Shown: positions 1 through 7,485 of the stretch, one piece after another
How positions within the stretch are numbered: position 1 is the first letter of the stretch
How the letters are laid out: every line of letters begins with the position of its first letter
From: Desulfonatronospira sp.
GTDB taxonomy: Bacteria; Desulfobacterota; Desulfovibrionia; Desulfovibrionales; Desulfonatronovibrionaceae
Length of the DNA stretch: 8,113 bases
Direction of reading: 5' to 3'
NCBI GenBank assembly: GCA_003554505.1
Contig: PWGS01000145.1
Location: 1 to 8,113 of the forward strand
The notes under the pieces: generated by a model
The model's input: only the letters and a program-made list of their open reading frames with translations
Told to the model about the DNA's origin: nothing
Database searches by the model: none
Made by a program: the position numbers and the translations under genes

Positions 1-19
1 CCTGAACGATATTTTTCAT
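1..19 (-). CDS. 5' end of a divergent gene, cut by the window edge
   Basis: On the - strand an ATG lies at 19-17 and opens the frame M-K-N-I-V-Q before running off the window at base 1. It is preceded on that strand by AGGAG (33-29), nine bases before the ATG, and by a second AGGA (27-24), so a ribosome binding site is plausible. An MK start followed by hydrophobic residues is common, but only six codons are visible and nothing can be said about the product. If real, the gene diverges from fhs and shares the upstream region with it. The call rests only on the start signal. Confidence 0.38.
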
Positions 20-354
20 CCTGTCCTGCTCCTGACCTTAACAAAGCTTTTTTCACAATCTATGCTGACCAGGCCTTAAACTGCCAAGTTCTTTATCCAG
101 CAACTTTTATCCTCAACTTGCTAACAATGCAAATATTGTCTATGAAAAACTGTCAGCCGGAAGGCGGATCTTCCAACTCCAGGTATAAAGCTCTGCACAA
201 ACAGATAGGTGTTTTTTTACCGCAGACCAGAAATGTTCTGCCTTTCATCTGATTGCATATTGCCGGACGGGTTTACGTGTCTGTATCATTTGAAATCAGA
301 TGATAATGCTTTTTCGGAGACGATATAGAAAAACCCCACACAAGGAGGACGAAT
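20..354. other. 335-base gene-free region upstream of fhs
   Basis: I see no credible protein gene or RNA gene here. The sequence is AT-richer than the flanking genes. Visible items are a weak possible promoter for fhs (TTGCTA at 118-123, 17-base spacer, TATGAA at 141-146, each four of six to consensus), a small hairpin GGAAG/CTTCC (159-163 with 170-174), a short palindrome CAGAA-ATG-TTCTG (228-240) and the inverted repeats at 243-305 listed separately. A GATAAT at 302-307 resembles a -10 box but has no matching -35. The fhs ribosome binding site AAGGAGG is at 342-348. Confidence 0.5.
243..305 (+). repeat. Overlapping inverted repeats, possible operator or alternative leader hairpins before fhs
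   Basis: TTTCATCTGATT (243-254) is complementary to 294-305 at 11 of 12 positions, ten of them contiguous (245-254 with 294-303). The same right-hand arm also pairs with a closer, diverged copy: ATCATTTGA (285-293) with TCAGATGAT (296-304), nine pairs including one G-U, separated by AA. Three copies of one motif are therefore present, two direct and one inverted, and the two stems are mutually exclusive. They end about 38 bases before the fhs ribosome binding site. They could be binding sites for a dimeric repressor or a switching RNA leader. The pairing is seen; the function is inferred. Confidence 0.5.
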
Positions 355-2118
355 ATGGCTCTTGATCCCACCAAGCACAAAGACTGGGAAATCGCGGAGG
401 AAGCGGAAAGCCGCATGAAGACAGTGTATGAACTCGGCGAACAGCTGGGACTGGCTAAAGAGGAACTGCTGCCCCACGGTCACTACGTGGCCAAGCTGGA
501 TTACCGCAAAATACTGGAAAACAGGCAGAGCAAGCCTGACGGCAAGTACGTTGATGTTACCGCCATCACCCCCACCCCGCTGGGAGAAGGCAAGTCCACC
601 TGCGCCATGGGCCTTGTCCAGGGGCTGGGCAGGCGAAAAAAGTCCGTCATGGGTGCCATAAGGCAGCCTTCCGGAGGACCCACCATGAACATCAAGGGTT
701 CCGCGGCAGGCGGAGGCCTGGCCCAGTGCATCCCTTTGACGCCTTTTTCACTTGGTCTCACCGGGGACATCAACGCCATCATGAACTCTCACAATCTGGG
801 CATGGTGGCTCTGACATCCCGCATGCAGCATGAAAATAATTATACTGACGAAGAACTGGCCAAGCGCGGGCTCAAACGTCTGGATATTCATCCCAAGAAA
901 GTGGAGTTCAACTGGATAATCGACTTTTGCGCCCAGGCCCTGCGCAACATCACCATCGGCCAGGGGGCCAAGATGGACGGCCCCATGATGCAGTCCAAAT
1001 TCGATATCGCGGTCAGCTCGGAAATCATGGCCATTTTGTCCGTGGCCAAGAACCTGGAGGACATGCGCAATAAAATAGGCAGGATCGTTGTGGCCTATGA
1101 CCGCCAGGACCGCCCCATCACCACTGCCGACCTGGAAGTGGACGGAGCCATGACCGCCTGGATGGTGGAGGCCCTTAACCCCAACCTCATGCAGACCCTG
1201 GAGGGTCAGCCGGTGGCCGTGCATGCCGGCCCCTTCGCCAACATAGCCATTGGACAGAGTTCGGTCATCGCTGACCGCGTGGCTCTTAAACTGGCTGATT
1301 ACAACGTTACCGAGAGCGGCTTCGGAGCCGACATCGGCTTTGAAAAATTCTGGAACCTCAAGTGCCGCTACTCCAATCTCAAGCCGCACTGCGCCGTGGT
1401 GGTGGCCACCATCAGGGCCCTGAAATGCCACGGTGGAGCCCCCATTCCCGTGCCCGGCCGGCCCATGCCCGAGGAATACGGCAAGGAAAACGTGGGCTGG
1501 GTGGAAGAAGGATGCAAAAACCTGCTGCACCACATCGAGACCGTCAAAAAGGCCGGCATCAACCCCGTGGTGTGCATCAACGCCTTTTACACGGACACGG
1601 ATAACGAAATCAAGGCCGTGCGCCGCCTGTGCGAACAGGCCGGGGCAAGGGTGGCCGTATCCAGGCACTGGCAGTACGGCGGGGATGGAGCCCTGGAACT
1701 TGCCGATGCAGTCACCGACGCCTGTGAAGAGGAAAACGATTTCCGCTTTCTGTACGACCTGGAAACCCCTCTGGAAAAACGCATCGAGCTGATTGCCAGG
1801 GAGGTATATGGAGCAGACGGTGTAAGCTTCGGGCCGGACGCCCAGGCCAAGCTAAAACGCATGGAAAAAGATCCGGACATGAAGGATATGGGTACCTGCA
1901 TGGTCAAGACCCACCTGTCCCTGTCTCATGAGCCCTCCCTCAAGGGCGTGCCCAAAAACTGGACCCTGCCGGTACGCGACATCCTGACTTACAAGGGTGC
2001 AGGCTTCGTGGTCCCTGTGGCCGGTACCATCAGCCTCATGCCCGGCACAGGTTCTGATCCGGCTTACCGGCGCATCGACGTAGATACGGAAACAGGCAAG
2101 GTAAAAGGCCTGTTCTAA
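355..2118 (+). CDS. fhs: Formate--tetrahydrofolate ligase (formyl-THF synthetase)
   Basis: Cytoplasmic enzyme joining formate to tetrahydrofolate at the cost of ATP to give 10-formyl-THF, the C1 donor for purine synthesis. In many sulfate reducers it is also a step of the methyl branch of the Wood-Ljungdahl pathway. The 587 residues cover the whole family. Visible landmarks are the ATP-binding P-loop TPLGEGKST (74-82), the first family signature around [10 protein letters not shown] (112-121), the AIMNSHNLG segment (141-149), the second signature [12 protein letters not shown] (350-361) and the conserved C-terminal stretch [12 protein letters not shown] (553-564). The start is fixed by AAGGAGG at 342-348, six bases ahead. 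The gene is alone in its transcription unit, with a strong terminator following. No key motif is missing. Identification is from family motifs and is near certain. Confidence 0.98.
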   Translation: MALDPTKHKDWEIAEEAESRMKTVYELGEQLGLAKEELLPHGHYVAKLDYRKILENRQSKPDGKYVDVTAITPTPLGEGKSTCAMGLVQGLGRRKKSVMGAIRQPSGGPTMNIKGSAAGGGLAQCIPLTPFSLGLTGDINAIMNSHNLGMVALTSRMQHENNYTDEELAKRGLKRLDIHPKKVEFNWIIDFCAQALRNITIGQGAKMDGPMMQSKFDIAVSSEIMAILSVAKNLEDMRNKIGRIVVAYDRQDRPITTADLEVDGAMTAWMVEALNPNLMQTLEGQPVAVHAGPFANIAIGQSSVIADRVALKLADYNVTESGFGADIGFEKFWNLKCRYSNLKPHCAVVVATIRALKCHGGAPIPVPGRPMPEEYGKENVGWVEEGCKNLLHHIETVKKAGINPVVCINAFYTDTDNEIKAVRRLCEQAGARVAVSRHWQYGGDGALELADAVTDACEEENDFRFLYDLETPLEKRIELIAREVYGADGVSFGPDAQAKLKRMEKDPDMKDMGTCMVKTHLSLSHEPSLKGVPKNWTLPVRDILTYKGAGFVVPVAGTISLMPGTGSDPAYRRIDVDTETGKVKGLF

Positions 2119-2155
2119 ATCCGCTTCAACCCGACATCCACTACCTCAAAACCTC

Positions 2156-2189
2156 AAACGGGAGCAGGCACCGCCTGCTCCCGTTTTTT
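2156..2189 (+). terminator. Intrinsic (Rho-independent) terminator of fhs
   Basis: A perfect stem pairs 2158-2169 with 2173-2184 (12 pairs, mostly G-C) around the three-base loop ACC, and the flanking A/T bases at 2156-2157 can add two more. It runs directly into six T residues (2184-2189). It begins about 37 bases after the fhs stop, so fhs is probably not co-transcribed with the transglycosylase gene. Confidence 0.95.
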
Positions 2190-2311
2190 CTGACCATCAA
2201 AACTTTACCCCCCGAAACTTCCATTCATACTTGCTCTTATTCCGTTAATGGGTTAATTTGCCGACTAGGTGAAACTCTGCCGGCAAGGCCGGATCAAACC
2301 GGAGGCTGAAA

Positions 2312-4279
2312 ATGATGTTCAAAACAGGGTTGGCCATATGTGCAGCTGCTTTATTATATATATTATCTGCAACCCCTTCCAACGCCGAACTGCAGCAACA
2401 AAGACAGGATTTCCTTGAAGCCGAAAAGGCCCTGCAGGAAAACCGCCTGGATGAATTCCAGTCCCTGAGCGCCGGGCTGACAGGCTATCCACTCTATCCA
2501 TACCTGGTTTTTGAAGAACTGCGGCAGAACATCTCCCTTGCCCGCGAGTCCGATATTCTTGCTTTTCTAAGAGATTATTCCCATACTCCCCTGGCTTCAC
2601 AGCTGCGTTCCAGGTGGCTGGATCACCTTGCAGGGAACCAGGAGTGGTCAAAGCTGGCCAGGGACTTCCGGGCAGGAGCATCCCGGGAAAGGACCAGATG
2701 CTCATACGGAAGGGCTCTTCTTGAGACAGGCCGAAAGGACGCGGCCTTTGAACACGCAGAAAAAATGTGGCTGCATGGCAGATCCAGGCCTGATGAGTGC
2801 GACCCCTTGTTCAACGCCTGGCGCGATGCAGGCATGCTGACTCCGGAGCTTGTCCGGGAGCGCATTGCTCTTTCCATTGATCAGGGCCAGCTGAGACTGG
2901 CAGGATACCTTGGAAGATACCTGCCGGAAGGGGACAGGCCGTGGCTCGATCTCTGGCTGGATATAGCCCGCGATCCTTCACTTACGCCAGATCAGGACTG
3001 GTCCGGAGCAGCCGGTACCCCCCATGAGAAAATTCTTGTTTACGGCATGAAGAAACTTGTGCGCAAGGACACGCCCGAGGCGGCTGACACCTGGGACTGC
3101 ATCCTGGAGAAAAATCAGCTTGAGCGCAAGAATTTTCCGGAAGTAGAGCAGGACATCGCCCTTTATCTGGCCCTGAGACGCCATGACCAGGCCCTGCAGC
3201 GTTTCCAGGATTTCCCCGACGATCTCAAGACTCCCGGGCTGCGGGAATGGCATATGCGTACTGCTCTTTATAATCAGAAATACAGTGAGGTGATGGATGC
3301 CTGGAAAAATCTTTCCAGTTCCCAGAAAGCATCTCCAAGATGGCGGTACTGGAGGGCCAGAGCCCTGGAAGAGCAGGGACTGATCCAGAAGGCTTCAGAG
3401 ATCTACCTGGATCTGCTCGGCAAACAGAACTATTTCTCCTTAATGGCTGCAGACAGGCTGGGAAAATCCTATTCCCTGACCCATTCCCCCCTGAACCCTC
3501 GTCCGGAAATGGTTGATGATCTGAAAAGCGCTCCCGGTATCCAGAGAGCGCTGGAGCTTTATTATCTGGAACGCGAGATCCAGGCCCGCCGGGAATGGCT
3601 TCACGCCCTGCAGGGCAAAAACCGGGAGATGCTGGCTGCGGCTGCAGTACTCGCCCACAGTATCGGCTGGCATGACCGGGCTATTCAGGCTGCTGCCGGG
3701 GCCGGACAGTTTGAGGATCTTGCCCTCAGGTTCCCTCTGGCTTATAATGATCTCATTGCCGAGCATGCAGGCAGCAGGGCCCTGGACCCGGCCTGGGTCC
3801 TGGCCCTGGCCCGGCAGGAAAGCATGTTCATGCCGGATGTGCGTTCTCCTGCCGGGGCCATCGGCCTTATGCAGATCATGCCCGCCACGGGCAGAAATAT
3901 TGCTGCCAGGCTCCAGGAATCCCTGAACAATCCCTACAGACTCACAGACCCGGGTACAAGCGTACGCTACGGAGCATTTTATCTGGATCTGCGCCTGCAG
4001 GAACTGCAGCAGAACCCGGTACTGGCAACTGCTGCATACAATGCCGGTGCTCACAGAGTCAAAAAATGGCTGCCCAAGTCTCATAGCATGCCTGCCGACA
4101 TCTGGGGGGAAAATATCCCCTTTAAAGAAACCAGGGATTACGTTGAAAGAGTCAAGACCTATACAACCATTTACCAGATCCGTCTGGGCATGGAACCCAC
4201 CAGAATGTACCAGAGGATGCCGGCCGTCCTGCCGGGGCACCTGGCTGCGGAACAGGTCGCCGAGGCCGAGCAGCCCTGA
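2312..4279 (+). CDS. slt: Soluble lytic murein transglycosylase, Slt70-like (GH23)
   Basis: Exported enzyme that cleaves the MurNAc-GlcNAc bond of peptidoglycan and leaves 1,6-anhydro-MurNAc ends, for wall remodelling and turnover. The 655 residues match the length of E. coli Slt70 (about 645). Residues 1-25 form a Sec signal peptide with a hydrophobic core and a likely cut after SNA, so the protein is periplasmic. Residues 26 to about 480 are alpha-helical and repeat-like, as in the superhelical U and L domains. The catalytic SLT domain covers about 485-625: ARQES with catalytic Glu503, GAIGLMQIMPATG (516-528), AAYNAGAHRV (574-583) and ETRDYVERV (606-614). GGAGG (2301-2305) lies six bases before the first of two adjacent ATGs; the second (2315) is possible. 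It stands alone, with a 193-base gap before it and 127 bases after. No clear terminator follows. Confidence 0.95.
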   Translation: MMFKTGLAICAAALLYILSATPSNAELQQQRQDFLEAEKALQENRLDEFQSLSAGLTGYPLYPYLVFEELRQNISLARESDILAFLRDYSHTPLASQLRSRWLDHLAGNQEWSKLARDFRAGASRERTRCSYGRALLETGRKDAAFEHAEKMWLHGRSRPDECDPLFNAWRDAGMLTPELVRERIALSIDQGQLRLAGYLGRYLPEGDRPWLDLWLDIARDPSLTPDQDWSGAAGTPHEKILVYGMKKLVRKDTPEAADTWDCILEKNQLERKNFPEVEQDIALYLALRRHDQALQRFQDFPDDLKTPGLREWHMRTALYNQKYSEVMDAWKNLSSSQKASPRWRYWRARALEEQGLIQKASEIYLDLLGKQNYFSLMAADRLGKSYSLTHSPLNPRPEMVDDLKSAPGIQRALELYYLEREIQARREWLHALQGKNREMLAAAAVLAHSIGWHDRAIQAAAGAGQFEDLALRFPLAYNDLIAEHAGSRALDPAWVLALARQESMFMPDVRSPAGAIGLMQIMPATGRNIAARLQESLNNPYRLTDPGTSVRYGAFYLDLRLQELQQNPVLATAAYNAGAHRVKKWLPKSHSMPADIWGENIPFKETRDYVERVKTYTTIYQIRLGMEPTRMYQRMPAVLPGHLAAEQVAEAEQP

Positions 4280-4320
4280 GCAATGGACTCCCCCTGAATT
4301 GACCAGGTCCAAAACCGTTC

Positions 4321-4349
4321 TTGATAAAAATGCTGATGCACATTAGATT
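4321..4349 (+). promoter_or_regulatory. Probable sigma70-type promoter of hisD-purC-fabI
   Basis: TTGATA (4321-4326, five of six to the -35 consensus), a 17-base spacer and TAGATT (4344-4349, four of six to the -10 consensus). Transcription would start near 4356, giving a leader of about 50 bases to the hisD ATG. A small hairpin (TCTC/GAGA, 4355-4358 with 4364-4367) would sit at the very start of that RNA. It is the best promoter match in the 127-base gap. It is a pattern match only. Confidence 0.5.
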
Positions 4350-4406
4350 GTCGTTCTCTGACAGAGAGGTTCGCAAGTTACGCATATTACAGCAGGAGCA
4401 CAATCC

Positions 4407-5717
4407 ATGTTCGGCAGACATTTTTCATACGCTTCTCCCTCTGACTGGCCTCACATCAAGTCCTGGCTGAATTTGAGAATGCAGCCGGACATGTCCGTGG
4501 AGGGCAAAGTCCGGGAAGTAATGGACAAGATAAGCAGAAAAGGAGATGAGGCCCTGGTGGAATATACCAGGTACTTCGACTGTGAAGATTTCAGCCTTGA
4601 GGACCTGCGGGTCCCTCACCGGGAAATCCAGGACTCTTTGTCCATGGTTCAAGGTAGTGACCTGGATATCATCCGCACAGCGGCTGATAAGATCAGGGCC
4701 TTTCACTTAAAACAGCTCCGTAATTCCTGGTTCTCCACCGACCCTGACGGCGCTTTTCTGGGGCAGATGGTAACTCCTGTACCCCGGGCCGGACTTTATG
4801 TACCCGGGGGACGCGGCGGAGATACCCCGCTTCTTTCCAGCCTGCTCATGAACGCCATACCGGCGCAGGTGGCCGGAGTGGAATCCATCAGCATCGTGTC
4901 TCCGCCGCGCAAGGACAAAACACTTAATCCCTATATCCTTGCCACCGCTCATCTTCTGGGGCTGGATGAAATCTACAGATGCGGCTCGGCCTGGGCTGTC
5001 GCGGCCCTGGCTTACGGAACGCCGAGCATCCCTGCTGTGGACATGATAGCCGGGCCGGGCAATATATTTGTAACCACCGCCAAGAAACTGCTCATGGGCC
5101 AGGTGGGCATCGACATGATCGCTGGTCCCAGCGAACTGGCCGTTCTGGCTGATTCCAGCTCCAGGCCGGATTATATTGCCGCGGACCTTCTCTCCCAGGC
5201 CGAACACGATCCCCTGGCCGGAACCTATCTGGTGACTGATGATGCAGGCCTGATTGAAAAAGTGGCCCATGAGCTGAAAAAACAGCTCCTGAGTCTGCCC
5301 CGTGCGGATAACGCCCGCAAGGCTCTAAAGGATTGGGGAGGATCTTTCGAGGTCCCGGACCTTCAGACCGGGATGGAACTCATCAACCGCATAGCACCGG
5401 AGCATTTTGAAGTCTGCCTGCAGGACCCCTGGGCCATGCTGGCAAAAGTCAAAAACGCCGGGGCAGTATTTCTGGGGCATACCAGCCCGGAACCTGTGGG
5501 GGACTACTTCGCCGGCCCCAACCATGTCCTGCCCACACTGGGAACGGCCAGATTCTCCCAGGCCCTGTCAGTAGAAAACTTCCAGAAAAACATAAGCATC
5601 CTGGCCACCGACACAAATTACCTGCAGCAGCATGCTTCCGGTATCGCCCGCCTGGCCAGGTTGGAAAACCTGGAGGCACATGCCCGCAGCGTAGAAATAA
5701 GACTTAAAGGAGAGTAA
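4407..5717 (+). CDS. hisD: Histidinol dehydrogenase
   Basis: Zinc enzyme of the cytoplasm that catalyses the last two steps of histidine synthesis, oxidising L-histidinol to L-histidine with two NAD. The 436 residues are typical (E. coli 434). The family signature spans about 212-244 and includes DMIAGPGNIFVTTAKK and DMIAGPSELAVLAD. The catalytic pair is Glu332-His333 in APEHFEV. The expected zinc ligands are all present: Gln264 and His267 in SQAEHDP, Asp366 in GDYFAGPNH, and His425 near the C-terminus. The start is set by AGGAG (4394-4398), eight bases upstream. It is first in a three-gene operon: its stop is five bases before purC, and the purC ribosome binding site lies in its last codons. 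No other his gene is in the window, so hisD is apparently outside any his operon here. Confidence 0.98.
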   Translation: MFGRHFSYASPSDWPHIKSWLNLRMQPDMSVEGKVREVMDKISRKGDEALVEYTRYFDCEDFSLEDLRVPHREIQDSLSMVQGSDLDIIRTAADKIRAFHLKQLRNSWFSTDPDGAFLGQMVTPVPRAGLYVPGGRGGDTPLLSSLLMNAIPAQVAGVESISIVSPPRKDKTLNPYILATAHLLGLDEIYRCGSAWAVAALAYGTPSIPAVDMIAGPGNIFVTTAKKLLMGQVGIDMIAGPSELAVLADSSSRPDYIAADLLSQAEHDPLAGTYLVTDDAGLIEKVAHELKKQLLSLPRADNARKALKDWGGSFEVPDLQTGMELINRIAPEHFEVCLQDPWAMLAKVKNAGAVFLGHTSPEPVGDYFAGPNHVLPTLGTARFSQALSVENFQKNISILATDTNYLQQHASGIARLARLENLEAHARSVEIRLKGE

Positions 5718-5722
5718 AGAAC

Positions 5723-6637
5723 ATGCAAGTGGTAACTCAGACCAGCATCACTGAATTTCCATTGATTTCAAGGGGCAAGGTCCGTGATATTTACGAACTG
5801 GATCCGGACACCCTGCTTATTGTAACCACGGATCGCATGAGCGCCTTTGACGTTGTCATGCCCCAGCCCATTCCCTACAAGGGGGCCGTGCTCAACCAGA
5901 TCACCCTGTTCTGGATGGATATGTTCAAGGACCTGGTGGACAACCATCTCATAAGCTCACAAGTAGAAGACTTTCCAGGAGCTCTCAAGCCTCACAGCCA
6001 AGAACTTCGGGGACGCTCGGTCATGGTCAAAAGAGCCGCTCCTTTGCCCATTGAATGCATTGTCCGGGGCTATATCACCGGCTCCGGGGGGAAAGATTAT
6101 CAGCGCACCGGCCAGGTCTGCGGCTATACCCTGCCCCAGGGCCTGGTGGAATCACAGAAGCTGGAAGAGCCCCTGTTCACCCCGTCCACCAAGGCCGAAG
6201 CAGGAGAGCATGACGAGAACATCGATATGAAACAGGCCGGGGAAAAAATCGGCCCGGAAATGCTGCAGCAGGTGCAGGAGCTTTCTTTGTCCATTTACGG
6301 ACAGGCCCGGGAGTATGCCGAAAAAAAAGGTATTCTCATTGCTGACACCAAGTTTGAATTCGGCACCATAGATGGACGTCTCATGCTCATTGATGAAGTC
6401 CTCACCCCGGACTCCTCCCGTTTCTGGCCGGCGGACCAGTACAGGCCCGGACAGGGACAGTCCAGCTTTGACAAGCAGTACCTGCGGGACTGGCTGGAAC
6501 GCTCCGGATGGGATAAAAATCCCCCGCCCCCGGACCTGCCGGAAGAGATCATCAAGGAAACCACCAATAAATATCTGCTGGCATACAGATTACTAACCGG
6601 AAAAGACCTGATCCAGGGAGGCACATATGCTGCTTAA
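5723..6637 (+). CDS. purC: SAICAR synthetase (phosphoribosylaminoimidazole-succinocarboxamide synthase)
   Basis: Cytoplasmic purine enzyme that condenses CAIR with aspartate, using ATP, to form SAICAR, the precursor of AICAR and IMP. Visible motifs are SRGKVRDIYEL near the N-terminus (16-26), TTDRMSAFD (35-43), the first PROSITE-type signature LPIECIVRGYITGS (108-121), the second signature IADTKFEFG (206-214) followed by LIDEVLTPDSSRFW (222-235). At 304 residues it is the long, yeast Ade1-like form rather than the short form of about 237 residues in E. coli; the extra length is an extended C-terminus plus internal inserts. AAAGGAGAG (5706-5714) overlaps the end of hisD and lies eight bases before the ATG. 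The 3' end overlaps fabI by 11 bases, which suggests coupled translation. No key motif is lacking. Confidence 0.98.
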   Translation: MQVVTQTSITEFPLISRGKVRDIYELDPDTLLIVTTDRMSAFDVVMPQPIPYKGAVLNQITLFWMDMFKDLVDNHLISSQVEDFPGALKPHSQELRGRSVMVKRAAPLPIECIVRGYITGSGGKDYQRTGQVCGYTLPQGLVESQKLEEPLFTPSTKAEAGEHDENIDMKQAGEKIGPEMLQQVQELSLSIYGQAREYAEKKGILIADTKFEFGTIDGRLMLIDEVLTPDSSRFWPADQYRPGQGQSSFDKQYLRDWLERSGWDKNPPPPDLPEEIIKETTNKYLLAYRLLTGKDLIQGGTYAA

Positions 6638-7391
6638 AGATAAAAAGGCTGTCATCTTCGGAGTTGCCAACAACAAAAGCATCGCTTACGGCATAGCGGA
6701 ACAGTTCAAGGAGAACGGAGCATCCCTGGCCTTCAACTACGTCGGGGATTCCCTGAAAAAAAGAGTTGCTCCCATAAGCGAAGAACTGGGCGGCGAATTT
6801 ATCTTCGACTGCGATGTCACCGATGATGAACAGATCAGGGCAGCAGCTGAAACAGTCCGGGAAAAATGGGGCCAGGTGGACATCCTGGTGCATTCTGTGG
6901 CCTTTGCCCACCGCGATGACCTGCAGGGTAGATTCATCGACACCTCCAGAGAGGGATTCAGACTGGCCATGGATGTCTCGGCCTACTCCCTTCCGGCCAT
7001 CTGCCATGCCTTCGAGCCCCTCATGAATCCCGGTTCCTCGGTTATGACCATGACCTACTACGGATCCCAGAAAACCGTAATGAACTACAATGTCATGGGT
7101 GTGGCCAAGGCCGCCCTGGAGGCATCCATGCGCTACCTGGCGGTTGACCTTGGACCAAAAGGAGTCCGGGTAAACGCCATCAGTGCCGGTCCCATCAAGA
7201 CCCTGGCCTCTTCCGGAATCTCCGGGTTCAAGACCATCCTGAGCACCATCGAGGAAAAAGCACCGCTGCAGCGCAATGTCACCCAGACAGACGTGGGCAA
7301 GTCCGCTGTATACCTGGCCTCCGACCTCTCCACCGGGACCACCGGTGAGGGGCTTTTTGTGGACTCCGGGTACAACATTGTCGGTGTGTAG
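6627..7391 (+). CDS. fabI: Enoyl-[acyl-carrier-protein] reductase, FabI type
   Basis: Short-chain dehydrogenase-family enzyme that reduces trans-2-enoyl-ACP with NAD(P)H in the last step of each fatty acid elongation cycle. The 254 residues fit FabI (E. coli 262). The nucleotide-binding segment is IFGVANNKSIAYGIA (10-24). The FabI catalytic pattern is Tyr144, Tyr154 and Lys161 in YYGSQKTVMNYNVMGVAK, with the FabI spacing Y-x9-Y-x6-K. NAISAGPIKTLASSGI (183-198) is the conserved substrate-loop region. Ala92 occupies the place of E. coli Gly93, a site linked to triclosan response; alanine is also natural there in other FabI proteins such as that of Staphylococcus aureus. AGGGAGG (6615-6621) lies inside purC and the genes overlap by 11 bases. 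It is last in the hisD-purC-fabI unit, with no clear terminator after it, so readthrough into the small gene 94 bases on is possible. Confidence 0.97.
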   Translation: MLLKDKKAVIFGVANNKSIAYGIAEQFKENGASLAFNYVGDSLKKRVAPISEELGGEFIFDCDVTDDEQIRAAAETVREKWGQVDILVHSVAFAHRDDLQGRFIDTSREGFRLAMDVSAYSLPAICHAFEPLMNPGSSVMTMTYYGSQKTVMNYNVMGVAKAALEASMRYLAVDLGPKGVRVNAISAGPIKTLASSGISGFKTILSTIEEKAPLQRNVTQTDVGKSAVYLASDLSTGTTGEGLFVDSGYNIVGV

Positions 7392-7393
7392 GT

Positions 7394-7421
7394 TTGACTA
7401 GGCAAGTATCATGGTTACATT
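7394..7421 (+). promoter_or_regulatory. Possible promoter of the small selenoprotein gene
   Basis: TTGACT (7394-7399, five of six), a 16-base spacer and TACATT (7416-7421, four of six) lie directly after the fabI stop. Just downstream is a perfect tandem of ATTAACA (7419-7425 and 7426-7432), then a hairpin GCCGG/CCGGC (7438-7442 with 7452-7456) without a T-run, so not a terminator. ATACCTGC occurs twice (7432-7439 and 7468-7475). These could be operator elements. The promoter is a pattern match only. Confidence 0.35.
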
Positions 7422-7485
7422 AACAATTAACATACCTGCCGGGTACTAAATCCGGCGTGCACATAAAATACCTGCGAGGCCGACT

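Noticed and set aside
20..354. A tetrahydrofolate riboswitch before fhs
   Set aside because: I could not find the conserved THF riboswitch core, and the class is known mainly from Firmicutes.
748..1668. 306-codon open frame on the - strand
   Set aside because: It lies entirely within fhs, has the His/Gly-rich composition typical of a frame shadow of GC-rich codons, and has no recognisable domain.
2231..2292. Promoter or regulatory element before the transglycosylase (TTGCTC, GTTAAT repeated, CCGGC/GCCGG hairpin at 2280-2292)
   Set aside because: No -10 box with more than three matches at correct spacing, and the five-pair hairpin is too small to interpret.
2339..2341. Cysteine at residue 10 of the transglycosylase as a lipobox cysteine
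   Set aside because: The residue before it is Ile, not Gly/Ala/Ser, and it sits inside the hydrophobic core. A signal peptidase I site after residue 25 fits better.
4285..4310. Hairpin after the transglycosylase stop as a terminator
   Set aside because: The stem is seven pairs interrupted by a five-base bulge and is followed by A-rich, not T-rich, sequence.
3440..4312. 290-codon open frame on the - strand
   Set aside because: It is antisense to the catalytic domain of the transglycosylase, whose motifs are unambiguous. No ribosome binding site or domain supports the antisense frame.
6900..6902. FabI Ala92 in place of E. coli Gly93 as a resistance mutation
   Set aside because: Alanine occurs naturally at this position in other FabI proteins, so it is probably ancestral variation and not acquired resistance.
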